Shown here in pieces: positions 1-10,267 of a stretch of DNA of 64,000 nt (positions within the stretch are counted from its first letter, which is position 1; each line of letters begins with the position of its first letter). A model generated the notes under the pieces. That model made no database searches. It had not been told where the DNA came from and saw nothing but the letters and a program-made list of their open reading frames with translations. Source of the stretch: Wolfiporia cocos (lineage: Eukaryota > Basidiomycota > Agaricomycetes > Polyporales > Phaeolaceae); contig JACCLO010000005.1 of the NCBI GenBank assembly GCA_029448655.1, forward strand, positions 3,906,001 to 3,970,000. Direction: 5' to 3'. A program made the position numbers and the translations under genes.

Positions 1-195
1 TCGATTTTGTTGGGAGCTCTCGTCGCATACATTGTTGCACGTGTTCTGCAGAGCTGCTTTCACCAGGCGAATCTCAGGATGAAAAATGCACACTTCAAAG
101 CTCGTCATGTTCCGTTGCTCGCGTCTCGACAGTCTGACTCTCCCCAGGTACATCCCCAGCCTACATTCGACATCAACCGCTGGGTTCCCTCCGCG

Positions 196-3100
196 CTACA
201 AAGACTCGGAGCCACTCACTAACGTTGCAGAACACCACGCCTGAGGCTCCGCGCTCATCTCGAACACAATCTCCCCTCCGTTGATGATATCTGAATGCTT
301 GATGATCGGGTCGTCCATGGACACGCCGTTGATGGTGAGCGACTTGATGTACGGGCTAGACGGTGCGCCCGGGGAACTAATGACTAGTGGCTGGGACGCG
401 TTGTAGAGCTCAATTGTGACCTTGTCGTAGAATGGACTAGATTCGCTTTGCGTCAGCATGTTAAGTATAGCGTACGAGAGGCGATGACCTACGTCCCAAC
501 CACGTATTCTGCAGATACAGGGTCGACGGGGTAGAAGCCAAGTGCACTGAAGATGTACCACGCGCTCATCTGGCCACAGTCATCGTTCTGCGGGGACGTT
601 ACTCGCATTGTCGCATTTTGTTCAGAGCTATCACTCACCCCAGAAAGGCCGTCAATAGACGAGTTGTAGTTCGCCTTTGCGACCTCGCGGATTCGCTCCT
701 GTGACTTGGATGCCGCGCCAACGAGAGAGTACAGGTACGGAATGTGGTGCGAAGGCTCGTTCGTCTGATCATTGTGTCCTACACAGCGATGAGCACTCCC
801 TCAGGGAACCTAGCGAGCGTGCGCACTCACCACCGTCAAAGTGCTCGTCCAAAAATTCCACAAAGCTCGCATTCCCGCCCTTGCGCTCCACCAGGCCCGG
901 GATATCCTGGATCACGTCGAACGTGTACGCCCACATGTCGCCCTCGGTCCAGCCCTGGTCTTGGCCCGCCCACGCGCCGGTAGCGTCGCGTGCCTCCATG
1001 AAGCCCGTGTCCTCGTTAAAGATCGTGAACGGCGCCGAGTCTGCGCGCTGCCGGAAGAAGGACGCGTTCGCCGTGTCCCCAAGATACTCAGCAAGCACAG
1101 CAATCGCGTAATCGTCATCTGCGGGGCCGCATTAGCGAAAGCGAAGACAGAGGAAGGGACGAAGAGGAAGAGGCATACAGGCGAAGTCGAGCGTGCGCGA
1201 GGCGGCCTCGGAGTGAATATTGTTTGCCACCCATCCTTTCGTTTCGTACACGGACGACAGCCCGGCGCGGACTTCGTACCCGACAAGCTGGTGTACGACC
1301 ATCCAATTAGACTTGATATGCATCGGTTCCTCTGGTGCTCACCTCCTGACGGTCATAGTAGCTGCAGGGTGTCTGGATCAGCGCAAAGATCTGCCGAAGG
1401 TTGCAGAACAGGCTCACGAGATTACCCAGTCATCCACGGGCGGCACAGTCGCGTCCTTGTACACAGCAGCCCACGCAGTTTCGAGGTCGAAACCGGTCAT
1501 GTCCTTGATCACGGCCTCAGCGACGAGCGAGTCTGCGTGCGTCGAGATCATAATGTTCGTCTCTGCGACAGGGGATGCGCCTTATCAGTATCATTTGCAT
1601 GCGCCCCGCTCTACAACGCACCGACAATGTTCTTCCACATCGGCAGCCATCCGCCCTGCATCCATGTGTAAGATGGGCACTGGACAGTTCATAGATACCG
1701 GCGTACCTCTAGATAATCCTGAAGCATGCTCTGCACCATCCCTGGGATGCGCTCCGGCGCAAGGAGGATGAGCCACGCCCACTCTGCACGGTAAGTGTCC
1801 CAGTTTGAATAACCTGTATACGACACGCCCTCGTGCACGCTGTCGTCATACCCCGAATAGTAGAGCCCGTGTTCGTCCTGCTCGTACGGATACTGCAAGC
1901 ACAGACATTGAATTCTTGCGATCCCACACCTTGAGGCTGCATGACACGCGCACCTGTAGCGTATGGAAGATCCCGGTATAGAACACTTTCCTGTCGTCCG
2001 CGCTCGCGCCCTCGACCAGCACGCGCCCGACCTTCTCCGCCCACGCCTGCCGCGTCGCGTACGCCGTGTCCTCGAGCGCGGTCCCATCCGGCACCTCCGC
2101 ATCGATGCTCGCGCGCGCCTGCGCCTCGCCGATGAAGCTCACGCCGACGCGCACGTCCACCTGTGTCGTACCCGCCGGGAAGCGCGCGTATGCGGAGAGC
2201 AGCGACCCGCTCGCGGTCGAGGTCCCCTGCGCCAGCTCCGTGCCATTCTGCATCACCCCGTGCGAGACAAAAGGCACGGAAAAGCGCGCGCAGAAGTGCC
2301 CCGCGAAGGACGGCGCAGGGCTCGGCCCAAGAATGTGGTCCTGCCGCTCGGGGTTGCGCCCGCAGATCTCGTTCGTGTCGGGGTAGATCGTGACGGAGCC
2401 CACGGGATAGGTTACCCAGGAGCCGTTTGGAGAGGCAGGAGAGCCGACGATGGAGGGACGCGTAGATTCGAGGAGGATGTACGGTGCGGAGACGTTGGTG
2501 GTGGGGAAGGTGAAGCGGAGGTGTCCGACACGCGAAGCTGCGGGATGTCAGTGACAAGCGGGAATGAGAGCGGGAAGAAACACGCACTAGCACTCATTTC
2601 GGCCAAGAGCACGCCGCCACCGTCTGACTCGGGGACCTCAACCTCGACTGCGTAGTAGCTCGCGGTGGAGACCTCGCGCCGCCCGTCCTCATCGTACGCT
2701 ATCTCCAGCCCGCGCGTGTCAAAGAGGTCCTTGACAGTACCCATTCCAGGAGCAACGGTGACAGTGCCGCTTTCGCCCATCCAGATGGCAGGCTGATGGG
2801 TCCCTTGGAAGCCATGGATGGAGGTGTGTGTGTGGTTGTAGGGTAGGACAGAGACGTAGTTGACGTCCGTCTGCGCAGTCCAGCGTGTCATCGCAAAGGG
2901 CGGCGCAGTGCTCGGAATCATTCCGCCAGAGCCGTTGGGGGAGTCACCTCCGTTGCCAATCATCCTGCATTGTAAGCGTAAGGTCAGTACTCGGTCAGCA
3001 CCTGTCAGTTGAGCAACAGCAAAGATTCCTGGTTAATGGAAGGCCCGAGCGAGCTTCTCTGTACGCACAGACTACCATCGACCTATTGCTCCCAGCCAGC

Positions 3101-4015
3101 TCGTATTTATGCAATTCCCCAGTGTTTGGCCCATGCCTAGACTACGGATTCTGCCACATATCCTAAATAATGATACCCAAAGCATAGCTTCCATCCAAGC
3201 CACGCACTGCATTGGATGATATCCGAGTCCGGGGCAGACGATCCGACTTTGACTCGGAATCTCGGAGGATCCTCGAAAATCTCCACGGAGGCTTGCTCGG
3301 AGCCTGGTCAATTTGGCCGCTCATGGCTTCGTCAGGAATTGGTGGTACGCGTCCGGATCACCACCCAACATTCCAGCCGGTCAAACCCGCGTCTAGACTA
3401 TCCGCCAGGCGTTCACTGGCTCATGGCTGCCTCCAAATGCAGAGGCAGGCTCAGGGCTCCATAAGGGGCATGTTCCAGACATGAATGAATGGAAAGGCTT
3501 AACAGGTCCTGGAGAACGACAAGTCACAAGCCAACTGGTTTTGCAAATAGTGAATCGCGATCATGGATGTGTCACCCATGGATGCGGGAACTGAGCGATA
3601 CCAGAATCACGGACAACCATTAGTGTCACTTGCTGAATTACACGTTAGCGGGCACTCGATTCAGAGTGAGGGTTTCGTTACGCCGTCGACATGGTATGCC
3701 CGAACGCTGACAGACCTGCTCATACAGCAGGGTGCAAGGTCCGGACAATTGACTAAGCCCTCGGTGAGCGAGAGATCCCTAGAGCCCCTATGCTCAGACT
3801 TTCCAATGACCAGACTTTCTGGCAACAGCACGCCGACGCGTCTCGATCGACGCCATCGGAACTGTATACTGGATAGAATATAAGAGAGGTACGCACGGAT
3901 TAATGTCATCGACCTCATCGCTGGGAGGTTGCTGGAATGCCGGCGGGATCGCCAGCTTCGCTGCTACAGCGGACGCTGCTAGAAGTGCGGTGAGTGCGGT
4001 GAACTTTGCGCTCAT
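196..4015 (-). CDS. Secreted GH92 alpha-mannosidase (multi-exon)
   Basis: Glycoside hydrolase family 92; family members are Ca-dependent exo-alpha-mannosidases, often alpha-1,2, acting on high-mannose glycans. Exon 1 (about 3897-4015) encodes a signal peptide, MSAKFTALTALLAASAVAA, ending in VDDINP. Exon 2 starts at 2964 with MIGNGGDSPNGSGGMIP, the family's N-terminal signature, and the reading phase fits exactly across the junction. Further family blocks follow: FQGTHQPAIWMGESG (about 2800), YSGYDDSVHEGVSYTGYSNW and DTYRAEWAWLILLAPERIPG (1870-1720), GGWLPMWKNIV (1650), HADSLVAEAV (1530), EGDMWAYTFDV (920), NEPSHHIPYLY (740), NDDCGQMSAWYIFSALGFYP (590-530) and a C-terminal beta domain ending at 196. 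Short introns separate most blocks. Intron 1 would be 932 bp, which is unusual. The product is probably secreted; substrate linkage cannot be read from the sequence. Internal splice sites are approximate. Confidence 0.9.
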
Positions 4016-5461
4016 CGATGCAGCTGTCGACTTTCAAGTACCGGTAGTCAGTCGTAAGCTGTCTGAGTGCTATCGACGCGTCGTGGACGGGTGCGTCGTC
4101 GTTGTCGTCGATGTTGAGGCCGCGTCGAATTTTTATATGCATCCCGAAGGCTCGAAGCGAGTTGCAGTAAGCGCCAACACGGTCACGAGCGCGGTCATGC
4201 GTGCGTAAAGCAGCCGAGAGCAGAAGCAAAGTCGCCATATTAGGCTGCCCCAGTTTGATCTCTCAACTATATATTCACTTCAGATTCATGATATCAGGAA
4301 GACCACTACCGTTAATATCTTGCTTCCTTCCCGCATGAATTAGATTCTTGCTGGCAAGAGTGCATGAGCCATGTCACGCGCTGTGTAGTAGGGACATTCT
4401 GATTCCACCGAGCATCCTGCAATGATAGTGCTGCTAACGATGTATAGTAATTGACATTTACAGCAAAGCGTACTTGCACTGCTCGCTTCGTTGCAGATCT
4501 CGGACCGGTACGTTCAGATTAGTCCTGGAGGTAGAGCTACCAGCTGCGACATGAGAGGGGCTTTGTGCAGCCCGCTCTTGAGAATCAAACGGGCCCGTAG
4601 GGAATTGAAGGGATCAATGCACGTCGGATTACTTGCACACGCATGACATTGACTAAGACAGTTACAACCTAGTATAGGTGAAGGCGTGTACCACTTGGAC
4701 GTGCTTCGCATGCACCCATCCGCAGCTGCAAACTGCAGGGTCAGCAGACGTACTGGTGGTACACATCACTGTCCAGTCAGTGTCACCTCAACCAACTCAA
4801 GATTCAGCTCAGTCATTCCATCTAGACATCTGACATCCATGTACACCTGCTGGCGTGGACGCTATCCGATCTGTCGTACCAAATCCACTCCTCCCTGCCT
4901 GCACGCAGTCGTACGCCATGGTACCAGTTTCTCATTAACGAATACCTTTGATGATATTGTAAACAACTTATTCGGTCAGTTAATCTCTCAGACGATGCAA
5001 ACAGGCGCTCCGAATGGGCGCAGTGAAGAAGGTCCCACTACAAGAGGCCTACTATTACTCGTAAATCGCCATGTGCACACGCTGACCCACTCAGATCGTT
5101 GACCCAGGTCAGGGTCAATAAGTGATCAGTCCAACTTCCACGCCTCATGCCGTCTGACCTCGGCATCGGCAGATCATGTAAGATCACGCACAGACCATTC
5201 TACGTGTACCATGGAAGTATATCTAGATGTACTCGAGAATATTCAATCCATCAGATTGATATCCCATTTGCACTATTGACCCTTGAAACATAGTGGGGTC
5301 ATCCAAAACTAGCAATCACAGCTATATGTATTGGTGAGCAGCTCACCGAGTTATATAAGATGAGATCAGGCACCGAGTGTATCGATGTGTAAAAAGATGG
5401 GGACATTGTTCGTAGCAGGAGTGGTATGTGAATCAAAGAGTGATCATAAGTAAGGTACTAT
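4016..5461. other. Intergenic, no gene recognised
   Basis: I see no convincing coding region. A stretch near 4370-4430 resembles 17930-17990 (both carry a block beginning GTCACGCGCTGT), so it may be a decayed repeat shared with the segmental duplication further right. Confidence 0.5.
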
Positions 5462-5622
5462 CGCCGGACCCCTTCTGCACAATGGACCCCTTCTGCACAA
5501 TCGTTTCTGCAAAGGCAACAACGCATCGAAAATATTTGTATGGATACTAGACATGTAGGCGAAGTTTTCTGTATCATTCACTTTCAAAATCGATTGTGCA
5601 GAAGTGCAGAAGGGGTCCGGCG
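5462..5622. mobile_element. Inverted-repeat MITE, copy 1
   Basis: A 161-bp element with perfect 19-bp terminal inverted repeats, CGCCGGACCCCTTCTGCAC. On the left the repeat is followed by a second GGACCCCTTCTGCACAAT unit; on the right that second unit is shortened. The core matches the reverse complement of the core at 39205-39402, for example CAACAACGCATCGAAAA and GGATACTAGACATGTAG. It has no coding capacity, so a transposase would have to be supplied elsewhere. The target-site duplication is not clear. Confidence 0.8.
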
Positions 5623-5639
5623 TTAGTAGTTGACTGCAG

Positions 5640-5797
5640 GCCCAGGACTGGCACGTTCCGAACCCGGCACTCGGCATTTGCGATCTCTCGGCATCATTTC
5701 AACATCCGCACTACAGCAGTGCAAAATGCAACGCACAATCGTCCTCTTACCACCATGGATGAAATCGACATCATTACTGCTGATGTACAGTAACGTA
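5640..5797 (+). pseudogene. 5' remnant of the MDEIDIITADV family
   Basis: From about 5685 this stretch matches the promoter, start codon and first codons of the gene at 10268, including CATCATTACTGCTGATGTA. The ATG at 5754 opens MDEIDIITADVQ and then stops. Homology ends near 5790, and by 5813 the sequence has become the interior of a DUF6535 gene in the opposite orientation. It is therefore a truncated 5' end fused to another broken gene. Confidence 0.75.
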
Positions 5798-5812
5798 CAA
5801 AAGTATTTGGGC

Positions 5813-6755
5813 GCCAATCGTTGAATGCAAGGTGTCTTTAATGCCAGATCCGGACGCTTATACGCGCATGGACTGCCAGAGGGACATTATCATGGTGATT
5901 CAGCCATTGTCGGGTTGCGATCCCTACCGAGGCTGCCGCGAGACTGAATACAAGAGAGGAGAACCATAGTGCATTGATCAGCACAGCAGAACCCGACACG
6001 ACCTCCTCACTGGTCGATGACGCGTCACTAGGGAGCGTAGCGAGTGTAGGTGCGGTGGAGTTGATGTAGCCGTTGCTGATCGTGAAGCTGTTCAGCTGTT
6101 GAAATATTTGATGTAGGATACGGTTCGTTTCATCGGCCGCCTGAGGCTGGAGCAGTTGGTAGGAGTCGACGACGAATGCAGTGAGCACCGCCGAGAACAG
6201 AGCGAACAGAGCGGCCTAATGCAGACGTATGTTAGCGACTGACGACAATCAGGATCACAGCGTGTGGGTCAGTAGAGAGCGTCATCTGACACAACAAGCC
6301 GAAAGGAATACTCACGAATACCAGCAAATTATCAATCCTGTCCTTCCGCCTCTCGACAGACTTCCTCTCGTACTCCCATACTTTACCAGCATTCTCGTTG
6401 AATGCGATCGACTCGCTTCGCGTTGTGCTCTATGCAGAGTATAAGTACGAAAATGAAAGCAATGCTCGACGATCGCACCTGTCTTTGCACCTCTGCTACT
6501 GTCGGTATCGTCGTGGAACGATCGTCGCTCGACTTCTCGATACTCGGATTTGTGCTGGTCTGTACGACATTGTCAATGGTAGTCAATCGCATCAACTGAC
6601 ATCACACAGACGACGAATGTATCCGCTGAGTCTGTCGTCTCTGATGGTTCGACATCGGGCGGTTCCTAAGGTGTTCGTGCGTTGATCACATTCATTGTTA
6701 GACATCCAGCGTTCTCTGCTCAGTGGTAGCACAAAGCAGATGACAATGGCTTCTC
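5813..6755 (-). pseudogene. 3'-truncated DUF6535 membrane-protein gene
   Basis: Close copy of the 5' part of the DUF6535 gene at 12456-15736. It keeps the exon with STNPSIEKSSDDRS and TIPTVAEVQRQ (about 6490-6560), the exon encoding ERRKDRIDNLLVF (about 6330-6370), and the domain's first half, including LTAFVVDSYQLLQPQAADET, SGSAVLINALWFSSLVFSL and the first membrane helices. It ends after RISVRIWH at about 5838. The remaining domain and the roughly 700-residue helical tail are missing. The break is the junction with the MDEIDIITADV-family remnant. A small protein could still be made, but this is best called a pseudogene. Confidence 0.8.
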
Positions 6756-8650
6756 ACAGCTATATTTGGCGATCCGAGAGACGAGGGTGGTAGCGTCATG
6801 CTACGGACGGGCGGTCTGCGGCCTGCTGGACCATCCTTGCTTTTGCTCGCTGTTGAATGGAAAGCAGTTGTCGATACGCGTCGCAGACCGATCCCATTCT
6901 CTTCCTGCTCATGAGCAGTGTGACTACCGTATCTTGCTATGGCATGACATATGTCAAAACATTAACACCTACATCAGTGGCGCCCCAGCGCTTTTCAGAC
7001 ATGTCCACCAACCGACGAAACACAGTGCCAAGACAGAAAGAGATTGCAAGAGCTGTAGCAGAGTACACTTTGAGTTCAGCAGGTTATCTTCCCCTCATCT
7101 TCATCCAGTGCGGATCATTCCGAGTCAGTTGGTGCTCTACGGACAAGACAGCACTAGTGCGTGCAATAGCCGTAATCAAGGATGCAACGCGGCAACTATT
7201 GTTTTTGGTACAAAAGCGCAAGCAAATAGGTTGATATTCCAGAAGCAGACCAGAGTTAACCAGCATGAGAAGAGCCTGCCGTCTAGTTGATCGGCGCAGA
7301 TCAGCCGCGGTTTATTCGAAGATCCTGGCATCATGCACAATGCGCTAGCGCAGAAACGAGGTACTCGGGAGTGGAATGTTCTGATAGAATTCGCCTTAGC
7401 AAAACGATGAAACGTGCGGATGTCGACAGTGCGTGGGGGTGATTGTCAATATGAACTCATTCCGTACTCAGAGTTACTGTAGAACTACTCAGGGCGAGAC
7501 AGAGTCGCGAGCTGTACAGGTAAGCAAGCCGTAGGGCAGATAGCTCGAGAGGCGGAGGACACGCGACCAGCGATAAGATGTATGCATGCTCCGACATCTT
7601 GTTCGATGTACCCGATGGAAACGTTCTTTGTCGCCTGTTCCCAGAGATTGGGGTCTAGACTAGTTGCACGCACCTGTTTCTCGCAGCCTGAGACGATGTG
7701 ACTGCACACAGCTCTAGCGAAGGCGTCCCTTTCACTTTTTGTGCTGCTATTACATATCAGGTGCCAGACAGATGCTTGAGTGCTAATGTACCATCCCAAC
7801 GCAGTCGAAGTCTCTTACCTACGCAGCTTACCTATGAATTCTTTGTCGCCGTTGCCGGATCAACTGAGACGCATGGCATGCATAGCGATGAGACTAACCT
7901 ACTTTGATATGCATGTTTGACATTGTGGGTCCATCCGCTAAATGTTCGCTCGTGCAAGGCAAGATTCACGGCATGTGTCCAGCATGACAAGTATCTGTTC
8001 CCCAAATTGATGCGTCTCGACGGAGATGTCTTTGATCTGACGGCCCAAAGGTGAGAATGCCGCATAGGCTCAGGCTTTGAGGACTTCGGATCCTAAGCTG
8101 AACAACATCCCAGATTAGACTAGCATCCGATGCATAGGTTCCACTTTTGTGTCGCGCGGGGAGGAGAGGGCATGCACCCGATCGTGGGAGCGCGCTGCTC
8201 GGTTGGTTCCGGACGTGTCACTGTGACACAGTCACAGCAGCGAGTGAGGTAATCGATGGGCGCTCCCGGCATCTCCGCCGCACCTATAGCTACTGGCCAT
8301 GGGCGTTCTATGTATATGAGGTATGCTACGCACTCATGCGAGCATTCTCAGTGTGACTGAAATGCCTTCCTCGACCTTCCATAACCACCGAGACACGCAT
8401 AGCCCCTGCCAAAGTCTGCTATACAACTGCGGACGCATGAGTCGTGGTTTGGACAGCTTACTGACAAAATACCGTCATGGTAGCCCACTCAACCCCGTGC
8501 TTGCGGCTATGCTAAAAGCATGACAGCTAATGTCGACAATTGAGCTGGATTCGAGGGATCGAGGTCGAATTTGGAACATTTCAAGGCGAGTAGTGTTTAC
8601 ATCCGCGTCGCAATTCCTCGAATTACTACGCTATATTTTATTCCTATCGC
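5813..8650. repeat. Segmental duplication, left copy
   Basis: A diverged copy of about 14796-17860 in the same orientation. Matching blocks run in order: DUF6535 5' exons, 6697-7230 with 15775-16250, 7300-7400 with 16390-16470 (shared GTACTCGGGAGTGGAAT-type block), 7690-7930 with 16740-16990, 7980-8110 with 17230-17350, 8150-8300 with 17400-17545, and weaker similarity beyond. The upstream part (6760-8650) has no intact gene. Short minus-strand coding-like remnants occur near 7700-8060. Confidence 0.75.
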
Positions 8651-9372
8651 ATCTCATGATCTTGTGGACGGCCCGTGTCAAAGCCGCCCCACTCAGGCTA
8701 GTGGTAAGCGGTTCTGCTCACTCGAGTTCTCGGACAGCAGAGCGCGCAGCATGTGCTGTTGCACAGAGCATGTTGATCTTGTCGTATTAACATCATCTCT
8801 CTTCCAGTTTTGTCCGCTCAGATGAACGGTACTTCTTGAACGTATGTGGTCAGTAGATAGCATTGGCTTTGCTAAAGTACAGATAGGGGCAAGGGCTCTG
8901 ATGGCGTTCGCCGCCATGGGATGCGTCAGCTTCTTGATACATACATGCCAAGTCGCCAGCAATTATGCAAATGTGTGTCTTCCTTATGGCTTATTGCAAG
9001 TCAAACACATGCCGCCGAACATGGTCTCCGTCTGCTCAAAGCGTCGGTGGGCTTCCGCTTTGCATCAGAAAAGCGAAGAGAGGACCGATTCGCGCTCGCG
9101 ACATGATGTCTTTCGATACGCACTGATCAAACAGCTGCTAACATTGCATACGTGGAAGTTAAATGGGAGTGGCTGAATGGTGGAATGGTGTACACATATG
9201 TCCATATACGCATGTAGTATTGCAGACTCAGTAGCTTGATGATCACACGCCATGGACTGTCATTTCTCTGCTTAGATCGGTGATAGAGCCGATCGCCGTG
9301 CAAAGCTGTAAGCCTACTACGCGCGCAGCTACGTTGGTTTATCTGATAGCGTGTTCTTCAAGCGACCGTGGA
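8651..9372. other. Intergenic, no gene recognised
   Basis: No reading frame with recognisable family features. The right end carries the left target-site copy (CCGTGGA, 9366-9372) of the adjacent element. Confidence 0.5.
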
Positions 9373-9494
9373 GAGGGACTTCAGTGCCGGAGATGCATCT
9401 TGAGACACCGCAGATGCATCTGGGGCACTCTAAGCAATATTAACGCCCAAGCGTGCTGCATAGAATAAAATAAGATGCATCTGCGCAAGAAATA

Positions 9495-9575
9495 CCTGTG
9501 CAGGGTTCGAACACTTGACCTGGGATCAGCGAACTCGCAACCTGTACCACTTCGCCAAATGGTCTCAGTACCCAA
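9495..9575 (-). other. tRNA-like module, element A left
   Basis: The minus strand shows an A-box-like TGGCGAAGTGG (9547-9557) and a B-box-like GTGTTCGAACC (9504-9514) at tRNA-like spacing. Acceptor-stem pairing is poor, so this is a tRNA-derived or pol III promoter-like module rather than a functional tRNA. Confidence 0.55.
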
Positions 9576-9844
9576 GTCACATACCTGTTAATATAATCCG
9601 TTTAATGTCCTTTCATCGCCGTAGCTGTTGATTGTCAAGTCATACCTTAGTGTATTGCTTTTATGACAGCATCCTTACCTCATTGCAGATACATATGGGT
9701 TGTGGGATACATCAATAAAGAGATGCATTCTGAGTTCAAGGAACACTTGAGCTTACTGACAAATGAGCAGAATGTTAAATTTTATTACGACCGTTATTAT
9801 ATCGACTACTGACGATATATTTGCACAAGATCTTCCTCTCACCA

Positions 9845-9932
9845 ACTGCTTTAGCTGAGTAGTTTCAGTCGCTGTTTCGCTAAGGTATCATGGTTCCTGG
9901 TTCGATTCCTAGTTTGCGATGCTTTATTTTGG
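9845..9932 (+). other. tRNA-like module, element A right
   Basis: The plus strand shows an A-box-like TAGCTGAGTAG (9852-9862) and a canonical B box GGTTCGATTCC (9899-9909), followed within about 20 bases by a T-run that could end pol III transcription. The stems do not form a convincing cloverleaf. Confidence 0.55.
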
Positions 9933-10267
9933 TACTAACGGGCGCCTAATTTCGATGACTTATGCTGTCCTGACCATTCTGCGAATCTAGGCTCAAATCA
10001 AGAAGGAGAACGTGAGCGTCCGTTTGCCTAAACTCGTGAGCTTAGTTGACAGACTAGAGTGCCCCAGATGCATCTGCGGTGTCTCTAAAGATGCATATGT
10101 GGCACTGAAACTCTAGCCGTGGACAAGGTATCTGTAGAACAGCTGGAGGTCCAGATTGCAGGATAAGCGCGCTCTGGACCTGAGATTTGGCACTTGAGAT
10201 CCCTTTCGGCATCAATTCAACATCCGTGCTGGCTCAGCGCGACGCACCTCGTCTTCCTACTACTACC

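Larger units (their letters stand above)
9373..10116. mobile_element. hAT-like non-autonomous element A with inverted tRNA-like modules
   Basis: A 744-bp element flanked by 7-bp direct repeats CCGTGGA (9366-9372 and 10117-10123). Its ends are GAGGGACTTCAGTGCC on the left and, read inward, CTAGAGTTTCAGTGCC on the right. They continue into inverted repeats of about 50 bp containing CACCGCAGATGCATC. The TAGAG terminus and short target duplication suggest a hAT-superfamily MITE. Inside each arm is a tRNA-like sequence reading outward. There is no transposase reading frame. It lies about 150 bp upstream of the gene at 10268. Confidence 0.8.
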
